From assembly GCF_003966735.1 (NCBI RefSeq), contig NZ_AP017378.1, positions 1,597,501-1,661,500 of the forward strand: a stretch of DNA of 64,000 nt, written 5' to 3'. Shown here piece by piece: positions 43,609 to 52,661 of the stretch. The position numbers and the translations under genes were made by a program. This stretch comes from Desulfovibrio ferrophilus (GTDB taxonomy: Bacteria; Desulfobacterota; Desulfovibrionia; Desulfovibrionales; Desulfovibrionaceae). How positions within the stretch are numbered: the first letter of the stretch is position 1; each line of letters opens with the position of its first letter. The notes beneath the pieces are model-generated. The model was not told where the DNA came from. It was given only the letters and a program-made list of their open reading frames with translations, and did not search any database.

Positions 43609-44715
43609 ATGAGCATACCATTTAATAATCTCAAGGCCCAGCTTGCCCCCCAAGAAGATGACCTACGCGCTGCTTTCGAGCGTGTTTTGAAACGCGGCTG
43701 GTACCTGATGGGACCAGAAGTCAAAGCCTTTGAGCAGGAATTCGCCGCATGGGTAGGCACCAACCACTGCGTATCCCTGAATAGCGGGACAGACGCTCTG
43801 GTGCTGGCCCTCAAGGCACTGGATTGCGAAGGTGGTGAGGTCGTCCTGCCTGCGCACACAGCTTTGCCCTGCTACCACGCCGTACTCGCCGCTGGTTGCA
43901 TCCCCGTCTTCGCCGAGGTGAACGAACAGAGCTATTGCATCTCACCCCAAAGCGCTGCACGCCTGATCACCGATCAAACCCGTGCCGTCATCGGAGTTCA
44001 CCTCTACGGCCACCCCTGCGACCTGGATGCTTTGGAAGACCTTTGCCACAAGCGTGGCGTGGCTTTCATCGAAGATTGCGCCCAGGCTCATGGCGCGGCC
44101 TCGGGCGGACGCACTGTGGGTACTGTGGGTGATTTGTCTGCCTACAGCTTCTACCCAACCAAGAATCTCGGTGCCCTGGGTGACGCGGGAGCCGTCTGCG
44201 GATCGTCTGCCGAGGCTGATCAGGCTCTGCGCCTGCTGCGTCAATATGGCGAATCGCAACGCTACGAATGCACCGTCCCCGGGGTGAACAGCCGCATGGA
44301 TGAACTTCAGGCGGCATTTCTGCGCGAACGTCTGAAACACATGGATCGCCTCACAGCCGAGCGGCGAATGCTGGCGGATATTTATGATGAAGGCCTGTCC
44401 GGTCTCCCCGTCATCACTCCGGCTGTGGCCGAGGGCTGCGAGCACGTCTACCACCTGTATGTCATTCGCAGCCAACGCCGGGATGAACTGGCAGCGTTCC
44501 TTGCCGGGCGAGGCATTGGTACCGGGCTGCATTACCCCATCCCCGGGCACAAGCAAGCCCTATTCACCAGCGGCAATGCCCCCTACCGGGCCGATGAACT
44601 GGCCCAGAGCGAACAGCTCGCCGCTGAAATCCTGAGTCTACCTCTGTTCCCTGGCTTGGCGCCCGAACAGGCAGACGAAGTCTGTTCGGCCATCCACGAT
44701 TTCCATCAGAGCTAA
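43609..44715 (+). CDS. DegT/DnrJ/EryC1-family sugar aminotransferase
   Basis: A 368-residue PLP enzyme that typically aminates a keto-sugar nucleotide for surface polysaccharide. Signatures: LNSGTDALVLALKA (about residues 57-70), IEDCAQAHGA (154-163), and SFYPTKNLGALGDAGAV with PLP lysine K185. RYECTVPGVNSRMDELQAAFL matches the family's substrate loop. No glycosyltransferase or sugar-nucleotide gene is adjacent, so the pathway is unknown. GGAG lies 11 bases before the ATG, a slightly long spacing. Confidence 0.92.
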   Translation: MSIPFNNLKAQLAPQEDDLRAAFERVLKRGWYLMGPEVKAFEQEFAAWVGTNHCVSLNSGTDALVLALKALDCEGGEVVLPAHTALPCYHAVLAAGCIPVFAEVNEQSYCISPQSAARLITDQTRAVIGVHLYGHPCDLDALEDLCHKRGVAFIEDCAQAHGAASGGRTVGTVGDLSAYSFYPTKNLGALGDAGAVCGSSAEADQALRLLRQYGESQRYECTVPGVNSRMDELQAAFLRERLKHMDRLTAERRMLADIYDEGLSGLPVITPAVAEGCEHVYHLYVIRSQRRDELAAFLAGRGIGTGLHYPIPGHKQALFTSGNAPYRADELAQSEQLAAEILSLPLFPGLAPEQADEVCSAIHDFHQS

Positions 44716-44816
44716 GGGAGTTCAAAGGAAAGGTTGACCTCTGCCCAGAGGGGCTTATCTTCTTTGAATATAGGTCGCCTCCCCGGGAAGCGATAAACTG
44801 CCAGCAAGGAGTACCC

Positions 44817-44987
44817 ATGGACAGCCTGCTGAACATCTTGATCATCGTCGGCATCTACATTGTGCTGACACAAGTCATCCTGCCCAAACTCGGTATCCGG
44901 GGCTGAGGTCCTTCCTCAGAGAGCTGCAGTTGGCAGCCCAAAGACAAGAAAGACAAAGACTCCTCCGCCCCTCCCCCCAAGGATTAG
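44817..44987 (+). CDS. candidate small membrane selenoprotein (in-frame UGA at codon 30)
   Basis: Behind AAGGAG, an ATG opens MDSLLNILIIVGIYIVLTQV, one membrane helix, then ILPKLGIRG and a TGA at 44904-44906. Read through that TGA, the frame continues GPSSESCSWQPKDKKDKD and SSAPPPKD to a TAG, giving 56 residues with a plausible charged cytoplasmic or periplasmic tail. A 5-bp stem with a G-containing loop lies 22 bases after the TGA, within the range for bacterial SECIS elements. If the TGA is a stop, the product is a 29-residue membrane peptide. Desulfovibrio relatives do use selenocysteine. A cysteine partner (SESC) lies seven residues on. Confidence 0.5.
44907..44940 (+). promoter_or_regulatory. 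candidate bacterial SECIS element
   Basis: GCTGC (44923-44927) and GCAGC (44933-44937) form a stem with loop AGTTG. The loop begins 22 bases after the TGA and has G in its second position, both compatible with rules described for bacterial SECIS elements. The stem is short, so the evidence is suggestive only. Confidence 0.4.
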
Positions 44988-44991
44988 ACTC

Positions 44992-45029
44992 AATAATCCG
45001 GTACTAATTCAAGTGCCGGATTATTTTTT
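44992..45029 (+). terminator. intrinsic terminator
   Basis: A 13-bp stem (AATAATCCGGTAC/GTGCCGGATTATT, one G-T pair, loop of eight) is followed by a run of T. It begins five bases after the TAG of the extended small frame, closer than would be expected if translation ended at the earlier TGA. Confidence 0.92.
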
Positions 45030-45083
45030 GGACTTTAGGGCTTGCCAACCCACCGTGGATTGGGTAAACAAGCACTCCTTCGC

Positions 45084-45175
45084 GGAGAGGTGTCCGAGTC
45101 CGGCTTAAGGAGCACGCCTGGAAAGCGTGTGTCCCTTCACGGGGACCGGAGGTTCAAATCCTCTCCTCTCCGCCA
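45084..45175 (+). tRNA. tRNA-Ser (anticodon GGA)
   Basis: A 92-base class II tRNA with encoded CCA. The acceptor stem GGAGAGG pairs with CCTCTCC, the anticodon arm is CACGC-CTGGAAA-GCGTG with anticodon GGA, and there is a long variable arm (GTCCCTTCACGGGGAC). The T arm is GGAGG-TTCAAAT-CCTCT. It reads UCC and UCU codons. Confidence 0.97.
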
Positions 45176-45185
45176 CGAAGAATTC

Positions 45186-45214
45186 AAAGCCCCCTGAAAT
45201 TCAGGGGGCTTTTT
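45186..45214 (+). terminator. intrinsic terminator after tRNA-Ser
   Basis: An AAAGCCCCCTG/CAGGGGGCTTT stem with a five-base loop runs into a T tract eleven bases after the tRNA. The following 45215-45462 contains no recognisable gene. Confidence 0.92.
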
Positions 45215-45462
45215 CTTTGGCTAATCCCACAAATTATTCACCCCTTTGTTCCGCCACAACTCATAACTTTTCTGCATATTACCCCTCTTTCCTTCGACAA
45301 GCATGGACATAGAACAAGCTATTCGTGTAACGGTATAAAGGCTGATATTTTCTGCATTCGGCCACAGCACGAATTTTGGGAAGCACAAGCGGTCGCCAAC
45401 GTCGCTTTCACGACCAGCAAGGCTCCCGAGTACGCAGTCATCATTTCTTCGAGGGGGAAGTC

Positions 45463-47598
45463 ATGCTCGACAAGCGGTTCAAGCTTTCGTTTCGGGTCAA
45501 TATTCTGATCCTCATGGTTAGCCTGATCTTATTGTGCGGAGGGGTTGTCACCGTTGTCGCCTATTCTGGAGGCAAAAAATCCGTTCAATTCATGGCCGAA
45601 CAACTCATTGCCAAACACAAGGACGGCATCGTTGTTAATGCCTTGCAATATGTTCAAAAAGCCGAGGGGACCCTCTCGGTCTATCAGGATATGGAAGCCG
45701 CCGGGGTCTTCCAAAATCTGTCCATTGTTGACCGCAAGCTCTATTTCACCAAGGCTCTGCGCAACAGCCCCGAGTTTTCCAATTTCTACTACGGCGACGA
45801 AAACGGCACATTCCTGATGGCCAAACGCATGCCGGACAATAGCCTGAGTTTCTGCTTCCTGTTCCGGGACGAGATCAACGCCTACTCCTCCTGGTTCCAT
45901 GAGGAAGCCAAGTGGGGCGTCAAATACCCCACAGATCAAACCATTATCGAAGCCAAGGCTTTCGACCCCCGAGACCGCCCATGGTATCTGGATTCTGTCA
46001 TGAAGGGATCAATTACATGGTCCGATCTCTATATCTTTTCAAGCGATGGTCAGCCCGGCATCACCTGCTCTATCCCAACCTTCGACAGCAGCGGTCGCGT
46101 CACCGGCGTCTTGGGAATCGACATCAACGTTGCCTCTCTGTCTGAATTCATGAATCGGTCCAGCGTTCTGGACTCCCACGCCATGATCATCACCGAAGAT
46201 GGCAATATCGTCGGTATGACTGGCAAACGCGGCTCCAACGTCTTTGCCGTAACCGAAAACATAAGCGGCAAAAATCAAACACGCCCCCTGAACATCAACG
46301 ATATCCAGCACAATGTGTTTGCCAAGACATGGTCATCCTTCCTCAACGCCCAATCCGAAGGGGACACAACCGTCCAGCAGGCCGCCCTTGATTTCAATTT
46401 CCTTGGAGAAAGCTACCTCGCGGCAGTGGCACCGTTACCCAAGGACATTCCATGGAAGTGGGACGTAGCTGTTGTCGTCAATCAGGACGCCTTTATGGGC
46501 GAGGCCCGGCGCACGGCCATGTTCACTCTGGGCATCAGCCTTATCCTAGTACTCACCGCGGTTCTCGCGGCTCTGTTCTTCTCCAGCAAAATATCCAAAC
46601 CTATCCGGCAACTATCCGGCAGCATGGGCCGTATCAAGGATTTCGATCTCGAAGCTGTCCCTCCGATCCAGACCATGGTCAAGGAAGTGGACGAGATGAT
46701 CGAAAACTACGGGCAGATGGTCAGCGGTCTGCGGTCCTTCAAAAAATATGTGCCGGCCAACCTGGTCAAGCGGCTGATCACCATGGGGGAGGAAGCAACC
46801 ATTGGTGGTCAAACCCGGGAACTGACTGTCTTCTTTTCAGACATTGCCGACTTCACTCGCTTATCCGAATCCATGCAGCCTCAGGAACTCGTAGGCCATC
46901 TTTCGGACTATCTGAGTGAATTCAGTCAGGTCATTACGGCTCGCAAAGGCACCATCGACAAATACATCGGCGACTCCATCATGGCCTTCTGGGGGGCGCC
47001 AGAATCCATCCCCAATCATGCCGAACTAGCCTGCAGGGCCGCCATTGAATGTCGGAATCTGCTTCGGGAACGCGCTCAAAGCACCAACGGAAAAACGCGC
47101 CCGGCCTTCCCCACACGCATGGGAATCAACACCGGGGAAGTGACAGTGGGCAATATTGGATCAGATGATCGGATGGACTACACGGTCATCGGCGACAACG
47201 TGAACCTTGCCAGTCGTCTCGAAGGTCTGAACAAATACTACGACACGGGAATCATCATCAGCGAGTCCACCTATCAGGCCGCCAAGGCCAGCATCGAAGT
47301 CAGGCCTCTGGATTATGTGATCGTCAAAGGCAGAACGCAGCCCGTTCGCGTCTACGAACTGCTGGCTATGCAGGGCGAACTTGGAGCCAATGAGGCTAGA
47401 CTGGCGACCCTATTTGGTGAAGGATTCAATCTCTATCTCCAGCGACAATTCGCAGATGCCCAGAAATGCTTTGCTGAAATCTACCAGACGAACAAGACGG
47501 ACAAACCCGCCATCATCTATCACAATCGCTGCCGCACATTCCTGGAAACCCCTCCTCCACAGGACTGGAATGGAACCTTCCAGATGAAGAGCAAATAG
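45463..47598 (+). CDS. membrane class III adenylate/guanylate cyclase with Cache sensor
   Basis: A 711-residue inner-membrane cyclase. TM1 spans about residues 14-36; a periplasmic dCache-like sensor follows (FDPRDRPWYLDSVMKG near 172 is the Cache signature); TM2 about 350-372; HAMP; then the catalytic domain (about 430-640). Metal aspartates are in FFSDIADFT and KYIGDSIMAFWGAP, and the base-selecting pair appears to be K (DKYIGD) and D (MDYTVIGD), favouring ATP as substrate. A tail with TPR-like character (about 660-705) follows. GAGGGGGA precedes the ATG. The signal sensed is unknown. Confidence 0.92.
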   Translation: MLDKRFKLSFRVNILILMVSLILLCGGVVTVVAYSGGKKSVQFMAEQLIAKHKDGIVVNALQYVQKAEGTLSVYQDMEAAGVFQNLSIVDRKLYFTKALRNSPEFSNFYYGDENGTFLMAKRMPDNSLSFCFLFRDEINAYSSWFHEEAKWGVKYPTDQTIIEAKAFDPRDRPWYLDSVMKGSITWSDLYIFSSDGQPGITCSIPTFDSSGRVTGVLGIDINVASLSEFMNRSSVLDSHAMIITEDGNIVGMTGKRGSNVFAVTENISGKNQTRPLNINDIQHNVFAKTWSSFLNAQSEGDTTVQQAALDFNFLGESYLAAVAPLPKDIPWKWDVAVVVNQDAFMGEARRTAMFTLGISLILVLTAVLAALFFSSKISKPIRQLSGSMGRIKDFDLEAVPPIQTMVKEVDEMIENYGQMVSGLRSFKKYVPANLVKRLITMGEEATIGGQTRELTVFFSDIADFTRLSESMQPQELVGHLSDYLSEFSQVITARKGTIDKYIGDSIMAFWGAPESIPNHAELACRAAIECRNLLRERAQSTNGKTRPAFPTRMGINTGEVTVGNIGSDDRMDYTVIGDNVNLASRLEGLNKYYDTGIIISESTYQAAKASIEVRPLDYVIVKGRTQPVRVYELLAMQGELGANEARLATLFGEGFNLYLQRQFADAQKCFAEIYQTNKTDKPAIIYHNRCRTFLETPPPQDWNGTFQMKSK

Positions 47599-47611
47599 CA
47601 CAACAACGACA

Positions 47612-47642
47612 GAACGCCCGGCTCCAATGGAGTCGGGCGTTC
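47612..47642. terminator. stem-loop between convergent cyclase and chemoreceptor genes
   Basis: GAACGCCCGGCTCC pairs with GGAGTCGGGCGTTC (one G-T) around a three-base loop. The T content after it is low on both strands, so efficiency is uncertain, but its place between two convergent genes fits a shared terminator. Confidence 0.7.
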
Positions 47643-47668
47643 CCTTTGAGCGATGCAATCGTTCCTGT

Positions 47669-49480
47669 CTATCCTTCCTTCAATTCCTGAATCAAATCAT
47701 TCAGTTTGACCAACTGCTCGGTCAATTCCTGAACAGCTTCCGCGGTCTGGGTCACACCCTGCGTCGTCTCCTGAGTGATGCTATTGATTTCATCAATGGA
47801 GCGATTGATTTCCTCGGAAGTCGCTGACTGCTCCTCGGCTGCAGTCGCAATCTCCTGAATCTGATCAGCGGAAATCTCCACTCCGTTGACAATCTCTCCC
47901 AGCATCTCTCCTGATTTGTTGCTGAGCTCCACGGCCTCACTCAGGTCGCGCACGGCAACATCCACGGATTCAATATTCTGCCGAGCCACATCCTGAATAG
48001 CCCGAATGGAGTCGCCAACTTCCTTGGTGGCTCCCATGGTCTTCTCAGCCAATTTTCGCACCTCGTCTGCCACCACGGCAAACCCTCGGCCGGCATCACC
48101 AGCCCGCGCAGCCTCAATGGCAGCGTTCAAGGCCAACAGATTGGTCTGGTCGGCGATATCCTCAATCACCGTCATGATTGCCCCAATGGAATTCGCCTGG
48201 TTACCCAGATGATCCATATTGCTCTTCAGGGCTTCGGTCTGCTCCTGAGTGACGCGCATGGACTTCACGGATTGCTCGACAGTATCTGCCCCTTCCTGGG
48301 CCTTGTCGCGAGCAACGGCACCCACCTCTGCAGCCTGACCGGAATTCCGAGCCACTTCGAGTACCGTGGCATTCATCTCTTCCATAGCGGTTGCGGTTTC
48401 CGCAATACGCTGACTTTGCAACTCGGCTCCCTGGCGAATCTCATTGGACTGCGCAGAGATTTCCTCGGAAGCCGCAGCGACCCTGGCAACAACGACTTCC
48501 AACTTGTCCGCAGCAGCACGCATGCCTTCGCTTTTGGCGCGTTCAGCCATCTGCCTCGCCTCGTTGGCTTCATCAGCAGCCTGCCGCGCGACCTCGGCTT
48601 GCTCTTCGGCCTGACCGCTCTTGATCTCGATTTCCCTGATATTATTATTCAAGGTCTCCAGCATGAGGTTGAGAGCAGCCTCCAGTCGGGTGATCTCATC
48701 CCGACCACGGGCTTCGACCGTCACATCCAGATTGCCTTCAGCAACCTCCTGTGCCTTGGCTGTTGCGTCTCGCAACGGCCGAAGGATACTGCGCACTATC
48801 CCCACGGACAACGGCAGCACAATAAAGAAGAACACTATCCCTACGGTCACTCCAACCACAGTCAACGCGGATTGAAGAATAGCGCCGAGCTTCTCATTGA
48901 TTCGAGTTCGCTCCGCCTCAATGGCATCGATGTAGATACCAGTAGCCACCCAAAAACTAGTCCCGGGTATCATTTTGGCAAAGGCCAGTTTCGGGCTCGG
49001 TTCAGGTTCACCCGGCTTATTGAACCAATAAGTCACAAACCCGCCCCCAGCCTGAGCCTTGTCATTCAACAGTTTGATATACTGATTGCCCTTCTTGTCC
49101 TTTTTCTCCATACCGGGCTGGTCGTTGAATTCAGGACGCAAAGGATGCGCCACGGTGTATCCTTTGGTATTGTAAATAAAGTAATACCCATCCCCATCGA
49201 AACGAACAGGCTTGATGGCCGCACGCAACGCTTCAACAGGATCTGCGCCAGCCTCATTGGCGACCTTCACGACCTCGCCAAATTCCGATGCAATGGTTTC
49301 GACGGAAAATTGAAGCGTTCGCTCATAACCCGCCAGCATAACCCCTTCCGTCTCAACAAGGGATTCATTCTGGACCTTGGTCATATAAATCGCCAGGGAA
49401 CCTCCGACGGCCAAGGAAAACAGCACCATAAAAACCAGTAAAAAAACAATCCGCTGTGCAATCGTAAATTTTCTCAACAT
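47669..49480 (-). CDS. methyl-accepting chemotaxis protein with single Cache domain
   Basis: A 603-residue chemoreceptor. TM1 covers about residues 9-33, a periplasmic sCache_2-type sensor about 35-190 ([19 protein letters not shown]), TM2 about 202-226, then HAMP and the signalling coiled coil. The kinase-contact tip is intact ([23 protein letters not shown]). The C-terminus (IQELKEG) lacks the NWETF-like pentapeptide that tethers CheR. Cache_2 receptors often bind short carboxylates, but the ligand here is not known. AGGTG lies just before the ATG. Confidence 0.95.
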   Translation of the reverse strand: MLRKFTIAQRIVFLLVFMVLFSLAVGGSLAIYMTKVQNESLVETEGVMLAGYERTLQFSVETIASEFGEVVKVANEAGADPVEALRAAIKPVRFDGDGYYFIYNTKGYTVAHPLRPEFNDQPGMEKKDKKGNQYIKLLNDKAQAGGGFVTYWFNKPGEPEPSPKLAFAKMIPGTSFWVATGIYIDAIEAERTRINEKLGAILQSALTVVGVTVGIVFFFIVLPLSVGIVRSILRPLRDATAKAQEVAEGNLDVTVEARGRDEITRLEAALNLMLETLNNNIREIEIKSGQAEEQAEVARQAADEANEARQMAERAKSEGMRAAADKLEVVVARVAAASEEISAQSNEIRQGAELQSQRIAETATAMEEMNATVLEVARNSGQAAEVGAVARDKAQEGADTVEQSVKSMRVTQEQTEALKSNMDHLGNQANSIGAIMTVIEDIADQTNLLALNAAIEAARAGDAGRGFAVVADEVRKLAEKTMGATKEVGDSIRAIQDVARQNIESVDVAVRDLSEAVELSNKSGEMLGEIVNGVEISADQIQEIATAAEEQSATSEEINRSIDEINSITQETTQGVTQTAEAVQELTEQLVKLNDLIQELKEG

Positions 49481-49711
49481 GACACACCTACTTCCCAGGA
49501 TAATAACGATAATGATAGACTATAATATCATATCCTTGCAGAAAAATGCACCAAATAATCCCCAAGGGTATGGCGCCACCGGCATGTATTGAAAAAACTT
49601 GTTCATTAGAAAACAGTCGCTGGAAAATTCCTCTGATTTCCTGTATAAAGCTGAATAAATTCCACGAGATCAAAAAACCGCCTGTTTCAGGCGTCGGTTC
49701 ATGGGGGGTCC

Positions 49712-50884
49712 ATGCGTACAATCATCCTCGGCACTCTGGCCTTGTTCATTATAGCGTTGGCCTCCCCGGCCATCTCTGCGGAATGGGATAGCATCCCCAA
49801 CACCCCGACCCTGAATCATGGCAAGAAGTGGCGCGTCGGCTATCTTGAAGGTGGCCCTTTCCGCAACTATCCCTTGGTTCTCAAATCCACGATCACCGGC
49901 TTAATGTCTCTGGGCTGGATAGAACCTCTTGAATTTCCCGAAATAGGCGACCCCGAAGATTCCACTCAGCTCTGGAAGTGGCTCTCAAAAAACGCCAAGA
50001 GCAACTACATCCAATTCGTGGAAGACGGGCATTGGACCTGTAACTGGGATCCGGGAGAGTACAAATCCGTTGGTGAAGCTTCGATCAAACGTCTCAGCCA
50101 AGGCAAGGACATCGACCTGATAATCGCCATGGGCACCCGTGCCGGGCAAATACTGGCCAATGATCAGCACAAGGTCCCCACCATCGTCCTGTCGTCCACC
50201 GACCCCCTGAGCGCAGGCATCGTAAAAAGCGTCGAAGACTCCGGCTATGACCATGTTCACGCCAGGCTTGACCCAGAACGCCACAAGCGCCAAATCCGTC
50301 TGTTCCACGACATGTTCGGCTTCAATCGGTTAGGCATCTCCTACGAAAACACCCTGGAGGGACGGAGCTATGCAGCCGTAGAAGATGTGGAAGCCGTTGC
50401 GGCCGAACGCGGTTTTGAAGTCATCCCTTGTTTTTCCCCCAACGATGTGCAGGAAAACGAAATCGCCTACAGGGGCCTGGCCCGCTGCATGGAAATGCTG
50501 GCTCCACGCGTGGATGCCGTATATCTGACCATTCACACCGGGATGGACATCATCAATCTGCCGAATGTCATGACTCCGCTGGACAGGCACAAGGTTCCCA
50601 CCTTTTCCCAGGGGAGTTCCGAAGAGGTGGAAAATGGTGTACTTCTTTCCATTTCACAGGCCGGCTTCAAACACGTAGGCCGATTCCACGCCATGACCAT
50701 GGCCAAGATATTCAACGGTGCCATGCCCCGCAGCCTGGACCAGGTGTTCGAAGACCCCATGCGTATCGCCATCAATCTGGCCGAAGCCCAAGCTATTGGC
50801 TATGACCCACCCATCGACATTCTCACAGCGGCTGACGCCATCTATCAGGACATCAAAAAGCCTGTAGCGGTGCCCGAACAGTGA
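49712..50884 (+). CDS. orphan periplasmic substrate-binding protein, PF04392-like
   Basis: A 390-residue exported protein (signal MRTIILGTLALFIIALASPAISA) with the two-lobe fold of ABC-type binding proteins: DLIIAMGTRAGQILANDQHKVPTI (about residues 138-161) and VDAVYLTIHTGMDIINL (about 272-288). It resembles the DUF534/PF04392 group of amino-acid or sugar binding proteins. No permease or ATPase is adjacent, so it may act in sensing rather than import. A hairpin (CGCCTG-TTT-CAGGCG, 49679-49693) sits just before the GGGGGG ribosome site and could tune translation. Its stop overlaps the next start (GTGA). Confidence 0.75.
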   Translation: MRTIILGTLALFIIALASPAISAEWDSIPNTPTLNHGKKWRVGYLEGGPFRNYPLVLKSTITGLMSLGWIEPLEFPEIGDPEDSTQLWKWLSKNAKSNYIQFVEDGHWTCNWDPGEYKSVGEASIKRLSQGKDIDLIIAMGTRAGQILANDQHKVPTIVLSSTDPLSAGIVKSVEDSGYDHVHARLDPERHKRQIRLFHDMFGFNRLGISYENTLEGRSYAAVEDVEAVAAERGFEVIPCFSPNDVQENEIAYRGLARCMEMLAPRVDAVYLTIHTGMDIINLPNVMTPLDRHKVPTFSQGSSEEVENGVLLSISQAGFKHVGRFHAMTMAKIFNGAMPRSLDQVFEDPMRIAINLAEAQAIGYDPPIDILTAADAIYQDIKKPVAVPEQ

Positions 50885-51681
50885 GAATTGTCTGTTGCGT
50901 CAAGCGTGACCTTCTGGGCAACATTGCCCTGAACCGTCTGGCAAAGCACTTGGAAAGGCATGAACTGACGTTCCTGCTTTCGGACAAGGTCATGCCTGAG
51001 GAACGCACTCCGGGCCCACCTGCAGACCAGTTGTTCTTCGAGCGGGATCTGCCGATCGACCACATCTTCCCTGCCCTGGACGCCTGCCCCAAAAAAGATC
51101 TTCCACGCCGTCTGACCTTCGACGGGCTTGCCCGCAAGTACAGTGCAACCATGGAGACAATCGCTGATATCAATGCGCCCGAGACCATCCGTCGACTGCA
51201 CGACCTGGAACCGGATATCATGCTCTCCAACAGGTTCGATCTGATCTTCCGAACCGAGGCCATCAACGTCCCGCGACTGGGACTGTTCAACCTGCATCCG
51301 GGGGCACTGCCGCAATACCGAGGTCTGTACGCCCCTTTCAGGGCTCTGGTAAACGGAGAATCCCGAATGGGATGCACCCTGCACGCCATTGATCCCGGCA
51401 TCGACACCGGACCAGTCATGGACATCGCCTGGATCAATGCGGACCGCTCAAAATCAGTCTTCTGGCACTACGTGCAACTCTACATGGGTGGCGCGGATAT
51501 CTTTGCAGAACTGATGACCAAGCTGGAAGACGGACAGGAGATCAAGGCCACCCCCCAGCAGGAAGCTGAGGCGACCTATTACAAATATCCAAGTAGTGAA
51601 GAACTGGAAGCATTCCGAAGGGCTGGAGGCAAGCTTTTCGATACACTGGAATACAGGGAAATACTTTCGACTTATCGCTAA
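50881..51681 (+). CDS. formyltransferase-family protein
   Basis: A 266-residue cytoplasmic protein with the N10-formyltetrahydrofolate-dependent formyltransferase fold. The catalytic Asn-His-Asp set is visible as FNLHPGALPQYRG (about residues 139-151) and GIDTGPV (about 177-183). It lacks the C-terminal domain of methionyl-tRNA formyltransferase and its N-terminal half is divergent, so it probably formylates a sugar-amine or other small amine. It starts with GTG overlapping the binding-protein stop, hence translational coupling. It ends with a four-base overlap with the convergent DapF-like gene. Confidence 0.8.
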   Translation: MRIVCCVKRDLLGNIALNRLAKHLERHELTFLLSDKVMPEERTPGPPADQLFFERDLPIDHIFPALDACPKKDLPRRLTFDGLARKYSATMETIADINAPETIRRLHDLEPDIMLSNRFDLIFRTEAINVPRLGLFNLHPGALPQYRGLYAPFRALVNGESRMGCTLHAIDPGIDTGPVMDIAWINADRSKSVFWHYVQLYMGGADIFAELMTKLEDGQEIKATPQQEAEATYYKYPSSEELEAFRRAGGKLFDTLEYREILSTYR

Positions 51682-52661
51682 GAAGTCACTCGTCCCAAAA
51701 AACGAGGTGTACCGCACAGGCGCATGCCGCCGTCACCCCAGCGAACAATATACCCACCATTGCCTGCTCCCTGGGGTTGCACTCTGACCATGTCACACTC
51801 CTCGCATGACAGTTCTTTCCAGGCGTAGGCAACAGCCAGCGCACCCGTACCACAAGCGCCTGTTTCGCGATTCACACCCCGCTCAAAACAGCGATACCGC
51901 ACCCCGTCTTCCGGGGTCCCCCCCAGCACCAAATCAATATTGACACCCTTGGGGAAAAACACTCGATCGCCTAAATTCAGGTGTCTTCCCAAGGCATCCA
52001 GCCAGCGGCCCACAGCTGTTGGAGTCTCAGGAATCCAATCCTTCCATTCACTGGCCATCACGACCAGGTGTGGCTCCCCAGTCAACACCAGATATCCCGC
52101 CAGTTCGGCTGGGAACCTGAGGTCATCGATATCACCAGGGAAGATACCACTGAAACGATCCAGTGCCGAACAGACCGGAGTTCTGGAAGCAGGGTCAGCC
52201 AGTGAAGGAGGCACTCGTCGGGCAGTGCCGCTTCTCAACCAGGCACGTCCTGCACGGTCAGTCCCGACCTCCACGATCCACGGGCAGGGAGAGGGAAGAC
52301 CTGTCAGCACATGAGCAGGAAGAGGCACCCCGCGCTCCAGCAACAATGATGCTGCACTGAGTAATCCATTTCCACACGAGAGCGATTCGGAGCCATCGGG
52401 TTCAAAAATGCGGACCATGGCATCAGGCACGGCAGACGGAAGTTTATCCCAATAGGACCACACATCATTGACCGCCTGAAGTGTCGCCCGGGAACAGGTC
52501 TGAAGCAGAATCAGGGAATCACTCCCGCTAGATGCCAAAGCGCGCTTGGCCAAGCCAGGCAGTATTGCTTCGGCGGGAGCAGGCTCGGTCAAGGCGTCCA
52601 GAAACAGGAGGTCGTTCCCGTATACGGACCATCGCTCCAACTCAATGCACTCCTCGCTCAT
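51678..52661 (-). CDS. diaminopimelate-epimerase-like protein
   Basis: A 327-residue protein with the two-fold DapF architecture. The paired catalytic cysteines are present: SCGNG (C96) in the first half and GACGTGALA in the second (RGVNRETGACGTGA). It is longer than usual DapF (about 275) and its N-terminal region is poorly matched, lacking a clear MxGxGNDF start (it has YGNDLLF). It may be a second, specialised epimerase. The ATG overlaps the stop of the sensor-transporter gene by four bases. Confidence 0.8.
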   Translation of the reverse strand: MSEECIELERWSVYGNDLLFLDALTEPAPAEAILPGLAKRALASSGSDSLILLQTCSRATLQAVNDVWSYWDKLPSAVPDAMVRIFEPDGSESLSCGNGLLSAASLLLERGVPLPAHVLTGLPSPCPWIVEVGTDRAGRAWLRSGTARRVPPSLADPASRTPVCSALDRFSGIFPGDIDDLRFPAELAGYLVLTGEPHLVVMASEWKDWIPETPTAVGRWLDALGRHLNLGDRVFFPKGVNIDLVLGGTPEDGVRYRCFERGVNRETGACGTGALAVAYAWKELSCEECDMVRVQPQGAGNGGYIVRWGDGGMRLCGTPRFLGRVTS

